A stretch of DNA of 64,000 nucleotides from Megascapheus bottae (GCA_024803745.1 JANJXV010000187.1:622501-686500); one strand, 5' to 3'. Shown: positions 11,153-22,673, counted from the first letter of the stretch. Translations and numbers: made by a program. Notes: generated from the letters alone by a model not told the origin.

Positions 11153-11780
11153 AAATCATAAGTTTTTAAGATCAAATAGAATAAAGGATGGTTGGCTATC
11201 ATTGATTTTCTGAGAAATCAATATCCAAATCAACTATCTAAGTCACCATTTACATTCAAATAGTCTACACAAAGCTACGGTGTTCTTGAGCCCAGTTCCA
11301 CAGTCAGGTTAGAAACCTATGGGTTGGAATAACTACTATAAATCGGACTTTTCCAAATATAAGTGATTGTCTTTTAGACCACATGGAATGCTTACAGAAA
11401 TTGTGAATTCCAAGGCTTACCTCCTAGAGAGTTTAATAACACAGGGGACCCCCAGAATGTATAGCCCTGATCCATACCCTGCTTCTGCAGGAAGGGGCTT
11501 CAAGTAACTTCATGAGCTCATTGCACGCCCTCCAGTGCGACACTCAAGTGCTCTCAGGCTTAATTTCCTCATCTGAACACCAGGTACGAAAACACCCAGG
11601 CAATGTCACGAAATGCTGCCAAGTTAATCTGTGGGGAGGTGGTTGGCAATTCTATCAAGTGCTCTATACAGGTATAAAGTATTCCAGTTTTCAGCTCACT
11701 TGGTTGTAATGTTTTTTATTTTTGCTTATTGGGGACCAGTTTCAGGTGATTTGCAAGGTCCACTGTATAAAGGAAATATA
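11153..11780. other. Unique sequence, weak MIR at 11530-11690
   Basis: 'GGCTTAATTTCCTCATCTGAACACCAGG' near 11555 is MIR-like in + orientation. The rest is unrecognised. Confidence 0.35.
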
Positions 11781-11793
11781 AAAAGCAAATTTG

Positions 11794-11983
11794 GGCTGGG
11801 AGTTTGGCCTACTGGTAGAGTGTTTGCTTTGCATGCACAGAGACCCAGGTTCGATTCCTTGGTACCACATACATAGAAAAAAGCCGGAAGTGGTGCTGAA
11901 GCTCAAGTGGTAGAGCTCTAGCCTTGAGAAAGTCCAAGGACAGTGCTCAGGCCCTGAGCTCAAGCCCAGGACTGGTTTAAAAA
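11794..11983 (+). mobile_element. Family A SINE with perfect TSD
   Basis: Complete dimer: head GGGAGTTTGGCCTACTGGTAG, B box GGTTCGATTCC, right half GGAAGTGGTGCTG, tail A-run. The 13-bp repeat AAAAGCAAATTTG sits at 11781-11793 and 11984-11996. Confidence 0.92.
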
Positions 11984-12067
11984 AAAAGCAAATTTGATGA
12001 TGATGCCAAGCTGATAGCCATGGGGGTTCTAAACTGCATGGGTTCTGTGGGTGTGTCGAAAACTTAA

Positions 12068-12268
12068 GGAGTAATGGCTGTAATCCTAGAGGCCATTCTG
12101 GAGGCTAGAATATGAGAAAAGTCTATGGGAGACTCTTATCTCCAATTCACTACCAAAAGCAACAACAAAAGAAACAGAAATGGAGCTGTGGTTCAAGTGG
12201 TGAAGCTCTAGAGTTTCTGCAAAGAAGCTCAGGTATAGCACCCAGCCCTAAGTTCAAAACAAAAACAA
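12068..12268 (+). mobile_element. Family B SINE, diverged
   Basis: GGCTGTAATCCTAGAGGC, GAGACTCTTATCTCCAATTCACTACC, GGAGCTGTGGTTCAAGTGG and CCTAAGTTCAAAAC-rich tail. It is followed immediately by a second copy. Confidence 0.7.
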
Positions 12269-12501
12269 AGCCCAGCATGGTGGCTCATGCCTGTAATCCT
12301 AGCTACTCAGGAGGCTGAGATCTGAGGATCAAGGTTCAAAGCCAGCCCCAGCACAAAAGGACCTGAGACTCTTATCTCCAATTAACCTCTAGAAAACAGG
12401 AAGTGGGGCTTGGCTCAAGGGTCGGGTGGTAGCCTTGAGCCGAAGAGCTCAGGGACAGCACCCAGGCTGAGTTCAAGCCCTATGACCCACAAAAAAAAAA
12501 G
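12269..12501 (+). mobile_element. Family B SINE
   Basis: GGTGGCTCATGCCTGTAATCC, TACTCAGGAGGCTGAGATC, TTATCTCCAATTAACC, AGGAAGTGGGGCTTGGCTC, GAGTTCAAGCCC and A-tail 12489-12500. Inserted at the A-rich tail of the previous copy, a common SINE target. Confidence 0.88.
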
Positions 12502-12939
12502 ACAATTCTAGCCCAAAGTCAATGGCAAATAGTGGTAACATGTCCAACTCTTAAGTAAAAGGTGACAGCTTTGGAAAAGCTACTGAAGATTCAAAACCAC
12601 TACTGTGTATGCACACTCCCCCACCTCTCCTTCCATTGTCCCAGGATTAAATATTCATTGCCTTTCTCTGTGCAAACAGAGACAGAGCCTAAGACACACA
12701 TCATAAAAAATGCAATGTAAAGTTTCTCCCTAATTTCAGTTTCTGTATTAGAAATGCATTTTTGAATGACCTTCCCACTGCTGGGGTCGAACACCTAATC
12801 TTCCCTGCCCGGGTGAGTGTTATTCTGGGGAAACGTGTGTGTGTATGGAAGACCAAGAGATCAAGGACAAATCCCCATCAGCTGTCTGGCAATCCTCACC
12901 CCATCAACACACACAGTGTTCAACATATGTTCAGGAAGT
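12502..12939. other. Unique sequence, nothing recognised
   Basis: No repeats or coding pattern seen. Confidence 0.45.
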
Positions 12940-13125
12940 CAGGCGCTGGTAGCTCATACCTGTAATCCTAGCTACTCAGAAGGCTGAGATCTGAGGATCA
13001 TGGTTCAAAGCCAGCCTGGGCAGGAAAAGTCCAGGAGACTTTTATCTCCAATCCATCACCAGAAAAACAGAAGCGACACTGTGACTCAAAGCAGTAGAAC
13101 ACTAGCCTGCAGAAAAAGATGAAGG
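12940..13125 (+). mobile_element. Family B SINE
   Basis: GGCGCTGGTAGCTCATACCTG, B1-like half through GCCTGGGCAGGAAAAG, then TTTATCTCCAATCCATCACC and a degenerate right half (GCGACACTGTGACTC, AACACTAGCC). The tail is lost. Confidence 0.82.
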
Positions 13126-14189
13126 CCCACAACCAGCGTGAGCCACTGGCACTCTGTTTCCACTGCTCTTTTGAAGGCAGGGATATTTACATTAACATAT
13201 TGTATATGATTCCTATGAAACTCCAAATACGCGTGAAAGAAAATACAACAGCACTCACCAAGTTCTACTACGTTTTCTTCCGACTAACTCCTGTTTACAA
13301 ACGTTGAAGGCTCTGGTGTAGCTCAGGAAACCTTTTCAAAGCTCCAGCAGTTAATTATAGCTGACTGTGGGGCTGGGAAAGCCGACTACACTACACTCTG
13401 AGATCAATGGCTCTGGCTAGACTGGGAGGGGAGAAATGCCACTCAGATGGTAATCACTGAATGCTTCTCAAACCCAGGGAAGCAAGGCAGGGCCTCACTC
13501 CCATAATCCTCTGCACCAGCTCTTCCACACAGGTCAATGCAAAAGCAGCCTGCACTCCCCAAGCAAAACCTGCCACAGCTCTCCAGAGAAACAAACGACA
13601 TTCCCATACAGAACGTATTATGTGTATATATTACTACTTACGCTATCATAATACATGCAAATGTAAAGAATATAACGTAGAATATCCAAACATACAATGA
13701 AGTGCATCACTGATTGTTGAGCCCTCCAGCTGGGCCCATAGCCTGTGCTGCAACTACAGAACTTGAGCGGGCAGATGTCTCTATTGGTATATTGGCTTAC
13801 ATTACTGTGGATGCGCACTCAAGAGTGAGACTTATTTACTTGGGCTTTCCCCCCCCCATTCTGTCAATTAGAAAGGGCAAGCCCTGGTTTGCCACCTTCT
13901 CCACCATTGTAACTGCTTTGCTTACTATACGGAAGTCCTCAGGTAATTCTTGCCAAGTGGATGGATGCTGGCAAAAGACTTAGAGAAACCATCTGCCAAG
14001 AATTAATAGAGGTTACTCTGCAGAGAGATTAGGAGATGACTTTTAAATACACTGCTGTTACCCTTTTTAATTTTAATATTTTTGGAGCCAACTTCTGCGG
14101 AAACTATTTTTCTAATGAAGAAGAAAATGAAATGAATGTAGCTTGGGACCCAAGTGATCCCAAACATGAATAGTAGCTAAGAAGTTTAG
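13126..14189. other. Unique sequence, nothing recognised
   Basis: Several 60-90 codon frames in conflicting phases; a C-run at 13850-13858. No recognisable product. Confidence 0.45.
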
Positions 14190-14320
14190 CCTTCAAAAGC
14201 CAGGCACGTGCCTGTCATCCTAGTCACTCAGGAGGCTGAGACCTGAGGATCACAGTCCAAAGCCAGCCTGGACAGAAAAGTCCATGAGACTCGAATCTCT
14301 GCTTAATCAACAAAGCTCAT
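14190..14320 (+). mobile_element. Family B SINE, 3'-truncated
   Basis: CCAGGCACGTGCCTGTCATCCTAG, CACTCAGGAGGCTGAGACC, AAAGCCAGCCTGGACAG, GAGACTCGAATCTCTGC. The right module is missing. Confidence 0.78.
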
Positions 14321-14387
14321 TGGTGGGTGAGAAGAATGCACAGCACTGACACCCATGGAGGGACGGTGTAAGTAGATCAGGCCTCTG

Positions 14388-14402
14388 CCGCCAGGGGGCG
14401 TC
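14388..14402 (+). promoter_or_regulatory. CTCF-like motif, forward
   Basis: CCGCCAGGGGGCGTC agrees with the CTCF core consensus CCDSNAGRKGGCRSY at 14 of 15 positions. It is one of few CpG-containing words in the area and lies just outside a SINE. Occupancy is not shown by sequence. Confidence 0.5.
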
Positions 14403-15192
14403 TCCTCCATCTAGAGCTGCATGGCCAGCTGGTGAACAGGAGGGGAAGGCTGTCCTTTGAGATGCTATCTGTAATGCAGCCAGGTGGCAGATAGCTTGGT
14501 GCAACGCAAGCCTGGCATTTAATAAACCAGAAGTGTCGTTTTACTACTGAACCCTCTCCTTTATACTAAGAAGATAATGAAGACACTATCTGGCATTTCT
14601 TGGGGCATCTGGAAGAGTTAAAGAAGTGAAGAGCTTGCTTTGCTCTGGAGAGGAGGAAGATAAATCTTTACACGCGGAGGAAAAGCCTGTATAAAAAATG
14701 GATCTTCTTTGGTATTGGAGGAGAGGAGGGAGCTATAATTTGTTTGTAAAGGGCACTTAGAAGTTTTACTTCAGCAATTTTATTACAAATTAACAAGACA
14801 ACCCTCATAAGCATAAAATAACAACCATAAAGATAGAGGTGGGATTTTTTTTAAAGCTTTTATCTCAACCAGTAGGAATGCTGTTATAAAAGATGGATAT
14901 GTAAAATAAGGCAGAGGATAGTTTTGGATAAGAGGGTGAACTAGAATGCCCTGCACGTCACAGACACAGGATACTAGGAATGGAAGTTTGGGGGATTAAT
15001 TGAAGAAGAGTTCTCCAGAGATATAAAGAGAGGCAGAGAAAGTGAATTCCTGAGAAAAATGATAATCAGGGTGATGTTCCCCCCAGTGCCAGGAATTGTT
15101 TGATGAATCGGTGGCATTTTGATATCTAATATTTCATTTCAAGTGATTGCTTATCATGGTTCATGCTGTAATTTCCTGCCATTAGCCAAAGC
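14403..15192. other. Unique sequence, nothing recognised
   Basis: AT-leaning, no repeats recognised. Confidence 0.45.
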
Positions 15193-15401
15193 AAGAAGGG
15201 GAGGGGGGAGAGGGGGAGGGAGGGAGAGGGAGGAGGAGAAGGAAGGGGAGAGGAAGGGGGAGAGGGAGAGGGGGAGAGAGGTGGAGGGAGAGGGGGAGAG
15301 AGGTGGAGGGAGGGAGGGAGGGAGGGGAGAGGGAGGGGGAGAGGGGGAGAGGGAGGGAGAGAGAGAGAGAGGAAGAGAGAGAGAGAGGAAGAGAGAGAGA
15401 G
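15193..15401 (+). repeat. Polypurine tract (GGGA/GAGA)n
   Basis: About 209 bases almost wholly G and A, including GGGGGAGA and GGGAGGGA repeats then pure (GA)n. It has G-triplets and mirror symmetry, so triplex or quadruplex potential. Open frames on both strands (Glu/Arg/Gly-rich or Ser/Pro/Leu-rich) are artefacts. Confidence 0.95.
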
Positions 15402-16298
15402 TCTCCATTTAAACAAGTCACACCATGAGGACTAAACCTGTCATTCTTAAGCATAAGAGAATCTTCAAGAGACTACTTTTCTAGTTAATATAGCTAATTC
15501 GAACTAGTACCGAGGCTTTCCTATGTATTAGGAAAACTATGGAAACTTGTATTTTCAGACTTTGCTCTTTATTTTCCCGGAATTGACAAGTTTTTCAGAT
15601 CAAATTCTCTTTAAATCCAAAAGCAGACCCTTTTCATAGAAACAAAGAATTTAGTTAATATATAGATTTTATTTCCACACACAATAAAAAGAAGTTGCCG
15701 CTGTGGCATTATTTTAAGAAAAGCTGTGAGAGTTGAGAAGCAACAAGTGATAACTCCCCAGAGGTAGAAACCCAACACAAGACAGGACCAGAGCAAAGAA
15801 TCCCTGTAGACACCGGACGAGGTATCAGACTTTTTTTTCTCCCCCCTTGGATCAGAGCTCAATGCTTCCATTTAAAATGTTCACCAATTCAATGCATATT
15901 TAAGGCTGCATGGTGTAATGTGTACACACAATGGAATGGCTACCGTGGCCCAGCCATCCTTCATCTCATGTAGCTTGTGTCTATGGCAAAACACCTCAAA
16001 TCTATACTCGCAAAAATAAGTCTGTACATTGTAGATGAACAGGAAAATGAGGAAACAGCTCAAAAGTCAGGAAACAAAGGGGAGCTGGCAAGGATTCCCA
16101 GAGGAAGTGACATTTGAAGGATGAGGAAGATGGTCTCACCACACTGGTGGAAGCAGCTACCTGAAAGTACAGGGGACATATGAGTCTGGGTGGGGAAACC
16201 AAGAAATGTTTGGTATTATCAGAGTTGATGAAGGTTATGGAGAAGTAACAGGATCTGACTTTGAAAAGTAGTCAGAGGTCTCTGGTCTGTATTGATAG
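15402..16298. other. Unique sequence, nothing recognised
   Basis: No repeats recognised; an 86-codon reverse frame (15611-15871) is unremarkable. Confidence 0.45.
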
Positions 16299-16537
16299 GA
16301 ACCTTTTTGTTGTTTCTTGTCATTTGTGGGGCTTGAACTCGAGGCCTGACCGTCTTTTGCACAAGGCTAATGATCTACTACTTTGAGCCACAGCTCTACT
16401 TCTGGTTTGTGAGTGGTTCACTAAGGATGAGAGTTTTACTGGGACTTTTCTGCCACGGCTAGCTTCAAATTGCAATCCTCAGATTTCAGTCTCCCGAGTA
16501 GCTAGGATTACAGATGTGAGCCACTGGCACCCAGTTT
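16299..16537 (-). mobile_element. Family B SINE, antisense
   Basis: GGGGCTTGAACTCGAGGCC, CACAAGGCTAATGATC, GAGCCACAGCTCTAC, CTTCAAATTGCAATCCTCAG and GAGTAGCTAGGATTACAG in reversed order. Confidence 0.85.
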
Positions 16538-17090
16538 GATATGAACTTCAAAAGATCCATTCAGTGTAGAGAAGGAAAACTGGAGATTATGTAAGGATGC
16601 AAAAGACTCCTATTTCTAATAGACACTCTACCACTAACTTAAGCAATCCACTTTCCCAGCCTTCAGAACCTTCAAGGAAAGCCTGGGGAGATGTGTTTCT
16701 GTCCTCTGAACACTGTGTAAAAACACAAGTGGGAATGAGGAGGCGGGAAATGGCATATCTAAGAATGAGCTAGGATAAACCTACCGAAGGGGAGCACTCC
16801 ACTAAAAGTGCTCAGAACAAATGCATGGGATGCAGAAAGCCCTCTGAGTCACCAAGTTCCGCGGGCAAAGCATGCTGCCACCCAGAAATCTGGAAGAAAC
16901 CTCCATGGTGTTTTTCATGGCAGTGACATGATTTTCTATTTCCTTCCACCACATACAAAGGCTCCAGGTCATCCTCATTCTTGCAAATACAATGGTCTTC
17001 TGATGTCAGCAGGCTGGCAGCTTTGAGCCTTGATCTTGATAGCTTTGATGTTTTTCACTTCCCTCATGACTGGTAACTGGAAACCTTTTT
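16538..17090. other. Unique sequence; weak MIR at 16610-16700
   Basis: 'CTCTACCACTAACTTAAGCAATCCACTTTCCCAGCC' is faintly MIR-like. The remainder is unrecognised. Confidence 0.35.
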
Positions 17091-17129
17091 TTCCCCCCCT
17101 CTTGAATGAATAAACACATTGGTCATTTC

Positions 17130-17510
17130 TAGATGCTCCTTGGAGAAACTCTATGCAGAGTCTCTGGCCTGTTTTCTAATGGACTTGTTAACACTGCATT
17201 GGTAATTGGACTGTAGGAGCTCTTCGTGTATTTCAGAAAATAGGCCTTTGTTTTTTTCTTTCCACAGGCATCCCAAGGGCTGGCAGACATTTTCTCACAC
17301 GTTTGCAAGTTTCCATTTTGTCAGTGACGTATTTCTTTTTGCCGCACAGAAGCTCTTAAGTTCGATGCAGTCTCATCTGTCTACTTTTGCTTTTCCTCCA
17401 GATGTTGCTGAAGTTAATTCCGTGACTTCTCTGTCAAGACCGCGTCTGGTGAGGCTTTGACTTTTTGTTCCAAAAGTTTTACCCACAAGAAAAAAACATT
17501 TGAAATCACC
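17130..17510 (-). mobile_element. Old LINE-1 fragment, antisense
   Basis: 'GTAGGAGCTCTTCGTGTATTTC', 'GGCCTTTGTTTTTTTC', 'TTGCCGCACAGAAGCTCTTAAG', 'CATCTGTCTACTTTTGC' follow, in order, the reverse complement of the mammalian L1 ORF2-3' region ('GAGTTCTTTATATATTCTGG ... CAGAAGCTTTTTAG ... CATTTGTCTATTTTTGC'). Heavily mutated. The open frame at 17206-17460 is a by-product. Confidence 0.8.
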
Positions 17511-18058
17511 GCCTTGAGTGATTAGTACACCAAAATCTCGAGAACAATTAGCATTCCCAAAATGCTGCTCGTATGTGAATGGCTTTCACTGGCATCAGAA
17601 TGACCAAATTAGATCAATTAATTCTATCATTTAATTAATTACATGTCCCAGGGCTATCTTAAAGGCCTCAGATAACAACTGAAAAGAAACCCCAAACAGT
17701 TGCTTTGATATCAAGTAGTTACATCCCTAAGTCTTACTTAATAAGGAATAGCCCAATTGAAAACAAGAGGGCATTATTATTTTATCAGCACTCTGAAACA
17801 AATGCACTAAATGGTTTGTTACCAATCTGCAAGTTATCTTTATACCATCCAGACGAGGTAGTTCAAATCCTACGTGATTTGCATGTAAGCCCTTCTGGTC
17901 ACCACACAATCAAACTGAATAATGTCACTCATCTTCAGGTAAAATGGTGTTTATAATGTCCTGAGAGACTATAGGGACCGCCAGTAGTCCTCTTTTCCTT
18001 CTCTCACATGAAAATATAGCATTTGAAATTTGAAAGATAGAAAACAAAACCCAGACTT
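17511..18058. other. Unique AT-rich sequence with homeodomain-type cores
   Basis: 17520-17650 carries several ATTA/TAAT words, including CAATTAATTC and TTTAATTAATTAC. Not a simple repeat; a possible noncoding regulatory block, otherwise unannotated. Confidence 0.3.
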
Positions 18059-18059
18059 C

Positions 18060-18297
18060 ATAGGTGCCAATTCTGGGCCTTGAACTCAGTGCCTAGGTGC
18101 TGCCCCTGAGTGTTTTGCTCAAGGCTAGTACTGTACCACTTGAGTCACAGCTCCACTTCCAGCTTTTTTGGGAGTGGTTTCTTTAGAGATAAGAGACTTA
18201 TGGACTTTACTGGCCAGGCTGGCTTCAAACGGAGGGATTCTCAGATCTCAGCCTCCTGAGTATCTAGGATTCCAGGTGTGAGTGATTGATGCCCAGC
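18060..18297 (-). mobile_element. Family B SINE, antisense
   Basis: GGGCCTTGAACTCAGTGCC, GCTCAAGGCTAGTACTG, CCACTTGAGTCACAGC, CCAGGCTGGCTTCAAAC, TCAGCCTCCTGAGTATCTAGG. Confidence 0.87.
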
Positions 18298-19340
18298 TAA
18301 CACTCAGATTTTCCACTTTCATCCCTGTGCTGGTTGACGAGGCATTCAGTGAGTTCAGCATGTGAATGGAGACCATTTACAATTTCCCTGGACACCTTTC
18401 CACACCCGACTTTCTTCACCTTCTCATGCACATAGAGACACACAAGAAGAAATTCCAACCATACAAAACAGAATTCTGAAAGCTCTCATTACAAAGCCCA
18501 GTAAGAATCAAAACTCCACCATAGATAATTAGCTTACATGCCACTCTGATCACACCACGGTGTCATCTCTAGGCTGCAGGGAAGATGTCTTTAACTATAG
18601 ACAACATTATCATGACTCGTACAACAGAAGAGATTCTGAGACAAGGATTTCAGTGCCTGATAATACACAGTACAGGGACAGTGGAGGTGCTGGAGCCTGA
18701 GAATTTACAAAATCAGGAGGAATCAGAAGGGAAACTGTCACAGTCTCACTTTGATATTCTGCCCCGCTCCCCTTAATTATTGTGCTACACTGTTTGCTGA
18801 GGAATGCCATAATCAAGCATCATTTTCTTGTCTAACCCTATGGTGATGTCCCAGCTTGCAGGTCTTAAGCTCACCCCCAAACATAAGACACGGGATCTTC
18901 CCAATCTGCTTTGATGCCCTAACCCTGTGAACAGAATTTCCTTACTGGCAATACAGCCTGGTAAGCACTTCTGTCATTTGCTGCCAAAAACTCGCTCAAA
19001 AACTTGATGCTTCTCTTAATTCTGCACATGAATTCAAATTTGCTATACCAGAAATCTATCTGCTGTCAATCACAGATCATCAATAATAGATAATAATATC
19101 CATATCATTACGTCCGTGGTAGCAATTTATCTGTCTGCATAACCACTTGGTTGGTGATGGCTGTTCACTTTTCAGAGAGAAGTTCAGAAGAGTTCCGTGG
19201 GTTTGTCCCAAGCAACAGCATACTGAGGAAATGGCTGAATTTGTACCTCACGGTCCATCTCCTTTCCACCGAGTGGTCAGGAGGTCAATGTGTTCTACAG
19301 TACACACACTCTTTGCTAGAAATAGAAAGGAATTTCTTTT
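18298..19340. other. Unique sequence, nothing recognised
   Basis: No repeats or coding pattern seen. Confidence 0.45.
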
Positions 19341-19494
19341 GGGCAATACTTAGGTTTCCTCTCAGGTCTTTGCACTGCTAGACAGGTACTGTACCACTGG
19401 AACTATGTTCCTAGATTTTTGTTTTGGAGTTCTTTTTCACACAGGGTCTGTCTGTTTGTGTCTCTGTCTGTCTCTCTGTCTCTCTGTCTCTCTG

Positions 19495-19528
<34 letters not shown>

Positions 19529-19600
19529 GCTTTATGATCATCCTATATATGCCTCCTGTATATGGCTAGGATTACAGGTATATACCGCCACACCTAAGAG
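19341..19600 (-). mobile_element. Old ID-B1 composite, antisense, split by TC microsatellite
   Basis: ID-like reverse (GGTCTTTGCACTGCTAGACAGGTACTGTACCAC) then, after the TC tract, B1-like reverse (ATCCTATATATGCCTCC, GGCTAGGATTACAGG, CGCCACACC). Confidence 0.6.
19446..19530. repeat. (TCTG)n to (TC)n microsatellite
   Basis: GTCTGTCTGTTTGTGTC grades into CTCTGTCTCTCTGTC and pure TC. It lies inside the composite SINE. Confidence 0.95.
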
Positions 19601-20340
19601 GAGAAGCTTTTTTCAAAAAAAATGGGTGAAGTTCTGTATTTGGAGTTGTTTTGAAACTGACATTGGTGTCAACAAATGACACCAACATGATAAAACTAGT
19701 GAGTAATGTAAAATGCCATGAGCCAGTGTGAGGGCTTAGATCTGGAATGTATCTATAGACAAGTATGGTGGGATTGGGGGAGGGGTTGTAATTCGTGGTA
19801 AGGAAAGTGGTTGTGTTAGCATCCTGCCCCTGTGACAATACAGCTAAGAAAAATAACTCATCTATTCTACCTGCATTTTTATGTTTATACAATAGGTGCC
19901 TCCAAGTTGGACTTATGAGCAAAGAGTATCCCTCTCATTTCATTAAGATGTGCTGTACTCATTTCTTTTATTTTAAAAAATGGCATTATATTTGAATTGC
20001 AACATGCTGCCCATTTTTTTTTCCAGATGAGAAGTCAACTGACGGACGCTGTAATTTGGAAGTGCGTGTGTGCATGAGAAGGTCCCAGCAGGCTCCATTT
20101 CTGATCCATTAGATCAGTAATTACAACACAAAGTGAGGGGACAAATATTAATGCATTAGGAAATCTTGGAAGAAATGTCAAACTACCCACACAGCACAGC
20201 TTCCTTGGATCTTCAGAGTGACCTGAATACTTAATAACTAGAGTAGAAGACTTCATTGTAAGGAGGCCACCAGGTTATTCCAGGAAGGCCACTCCTGTGC
20301 CATTCCACACCCCATCCCCCAAGAAAGTCACATGAAAAAG
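19601..20340. other. Unique sequence, nothing recognised
   Basis: A 116-codon reverse frame (19572-19922) has no recognisable domain. Confidence 0.45.
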
Positions 20341-20344
20341 TGGC

Positions 20345-20578
20345 CCAAAAGGGCCAGGGGTTATGATGCATGCCTGTAATCTCAGCTAGGGATAAGAGAT
20401 AATGAAGATATAGTCCTTGTCAAAAACAGAAGACCTTATCTAAAAAAAAAATAAGCTAAACAAAAGGGAAAGGGGGGGGAGAGAGGAAGGGAGGAAGGAA
20501 AAAAGCTATGGACATAGCCCAAGTGACAGTGTTTGCTCAGTATGTGCTAAACCATAGGCTTACTCCCTAGAACCACAG
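20345..20578 (+). mobile_element. Old B1-ID composite with purine insert
   Basis: B1-like GGTTATGATGCATGCCTGTAATC with A-run at 20442-20452, a purine patch (20465-20503), then ID-like GACATAGCCCAAGTGACAGTG and GCTTACTCCCTAGAAC. Diverged. Confidence 0.55.
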
Positions 20579-20725
20579 ACAACAACAAATAGTTTATCCA
20601 TATTTTGAAGGCAAGTAAACTCAAAAAGGTTGTCACTAACCCCAAAGGCACACAGCCAGTAAGAAAGGATTGGAACTGGGCTTCTTTTCCTACCATCAGG
20701 CCTGACTTGTAAGCCTGTCATTATC
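20579..20725 (-). repeat. MIR-like fossil SINE, antisense
   Basis: 'TATTTTGAAGGCAAGTAAACTCAAAAAGGTTGTCACTAACCCCAAAGGCACACAGCCAGTAAG' mirrors reversed MIR ('ACTGAGGCACAGAGAGGTTAAGTAACTTGCCCAAGGTCACACAGC'). Confidence 0.75.
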
Positions 20726-21351
20726 TTAGAGCTGAGTAACAAAACAATTCTATTGGACAAGACTCTTGTGATTATCTAGAGCTGTGTATCCAAACACTAT
20801 TGGAGATGCATCTACTCTCATAGTCAGCTGCTGGGACAATTCCTCCATAAACACTGCCTACTGGGGAGAAATTCATTCTCTACCTTCTTCCATCCACCTT
20901 ACTCTCACCCCTACATCACACCCATGGAATCAACATAGCAAGTTCCACAGGGACTGTCATAGACTGGATATCACTAGAATTTAAGCTTTCTGTAGCTAAT
21001 TTTCCCTGGCTTGAAAACTTTAATGTAACTGTCAGACCCCCCAGGTTTTTTGGAGAACTAGGGTGGTGGTGGCAATTATTTCTAGATTCTGGTACCTTCC
21101 TCATGTACCTTCTGGTAGCACATAACTCTTAACTCCAGAGCTCATTTCCTTCCTTATTTTCTTCATTAGTTTGTAAGCTCCCACTGCCAACAAACATGAC
21201 CCATCTGATAACAAAATGTTGACAACAGAATGCCTGACATATTAAAGCTGTCAAATAAAAAAAATGAGTTTTTACCAGGTGGTCCAAATATGTCACCTGT
21301 GTGGAAGACATTTTTCAAAAATAGATTGTAGAGGTCAAAAAGTTACTGGGT

Positions 21352-21353
<2 letters not shown>
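20726..21353. other. Unique sequence, nothing recognised
   Basis: No repeats recognised. Confidence 0.45.

Positions 21354-21354
<1 letters not shown>

Positions 21355-21399
<45 letters not shown>
21355..21399. repeat. (CA)n microsatellite
   Basis: Uninterrupted AC dinucleotide run of about 45 bases. Confidence 0.97.
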
Positions 21400-21401
<2 letters not shown>

Positions 21402-21998
21402 TAACCTCAAGGTGACAGGTTCTTGTTGATACTGGCTTGGTGTCTTCAAAAATCCATTTCTAATCTACTCTGAACAAAAAAACAAAAACATTTTTGTCAA
21501 GAATCCTTCCCTCAGATGAAGCAAACAGATCCTCTTCACAAAGAGAAATTAATAGGAGAATGACCCAAAAGAATACACTAGGATTAGGCTTGCTTTTTAT
21601 ATTTTATTTTCTCCCCTCATCATCAAACAATGCAGACCAAAAGTGGGGCCTGTCAACCAATGCTTATTATCAAGGGTGCAATTCTCTTGAAAAATCTCAG
21701 AGGCTGAACACCCTGATTCAAATTGCTAGGTAACAACTAAGATTGTCAATGGAAATAAAAGCCTGGAAGAAAATTGAAAAGCAGAGATGAAAGGTGAGTG
21801 ACCTCAGGGATGGCTGAGTTCTTAAAAAGAAAGAGACAACAAAGATGATAGTACAAATGGATAATATTAAATGAGATTTTGTTGTTGTTTTAAGTCTGGA
21901 GAGAGAGCCTCCCAAACAGAACCCTTTTCCAAATACACATTGGCAGGTTTGTGATGCATATTTGCAGGGAAAAAGAGGCCAGTTCCAAGGTTTGGGAT
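21400..21998. other. Unique sequence, nothing recognised
   Basis: No repeats or coding pattern seen. Confidence 0.45.
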
Positions 21999-22040
21999 AT
22001 AGGCAGGTAGGTAGGCAGGTAGGTAGGTAGGTAGGTAGGT

Positions 22041-22098
<58 letters not shown>

Positions 22099-22124
22099 AT
22101 AGATAGATAGATAGATAGATAGCC

Positions 22125-22164
<40 letters not shown>

Positions 22165-22166
22165 CG
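21999..22166. repeat. Compound AGRY tetranucleotide array
   Basis: Ordered blocks of AGGY-mixed, AGGT, AGGC, AGAT and AGAC units, each phase-locked to the next. Reverse frames through it (Cys-Leu-Pro-rich) are artefacts. It is likely highly polymorphic. Confidence 0.97.
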
Positions 22167-22221
22167 ACTAATCTGCATATGAGCATGCATATGCATAAAC
22201 AACACACATGTGTCTTTTTGT

Positions 22222-22453
22222 GTGTAGCAGGGAGGGGGTCTTGGAGCTTGAACTCTGGGTCTGGGCTCTGTTCCTGAGCTCTTCAGCACGAGAGCGTACC
22301 ACTTGAGCCACAGCACTACTTCTGGTTTTTCCAGTGGTTAACTGGAGATAAGTCTCATGGACTTTTGTGCCCTGGCTGGCACTGAGCTGAGATCCTCAGA
22401 TATCAGCCTCCTGAGGAGCTAGGATTACAGGGGTGAGCCATCAGTGCCTGGCT
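22222..22453 (-). mobile_element. Family B SINE, antisense
   Basis: GGAGCTTGAACTCTGGGTC, CCACTTGAGCCACAGCAC, GGTTAACTGGAGATAAG, TCAGCCTCCTGAGGAGCTAGGATTACAGG, AGTGCCTGGC. Confidence 0.88.
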
Positions 22454-22481
22454 CCTGTGTCTTAGTTTCATGTGAGAGAGA

Positions 22482-22487
<6 letters not shown>

Positions 22488-22547
<60 letters not shown>
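22488..22547. repeat. (CA)n microsatellite
   Basis: About 60 bases of uninterrupted CA, preceded by GAGAGACAGAAAA. Confidence 0.97.
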
Positions 22548-22549
<2 letters not shown>

Positions 22550-22673
22550 ATTGACAAAAACCAGACACAATGGGAAGCCAGAAAGAGAGGAAACCAGAAC
22601 ACATTCACCAAAGATGGTTGCCTATTTATATTACCAGGAATGGCCATTTTGCATAATTAATGCATAATTTTTT

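Noticed and set aside
15119..15454. Four overlapping open frames on both strands, about 85-97 codons
   Set aside because: They are translations of the GGGA/GAGA purine tract (Glu/Arg/Gly one way, Ser/Pro/Leu the other); no gene would be open on both strands this way except by low complexity. The same applies to frames at 36557-36858, 38178-38502, 39072-39634, 51950-52262 and 62580-62952.
21999..22166. CRISPR-like array
   Set aside because: Unit length is 4 bases with no spacers. The genome context is mammalian.
21867..22316. 149-codon Cys/Leu/Pro/Ser-rich reverse frame
   Set aside because: It is the AGRY tetranucleotide array read through; the repetitive peptide has a 4-codon period equal to three repeat units.
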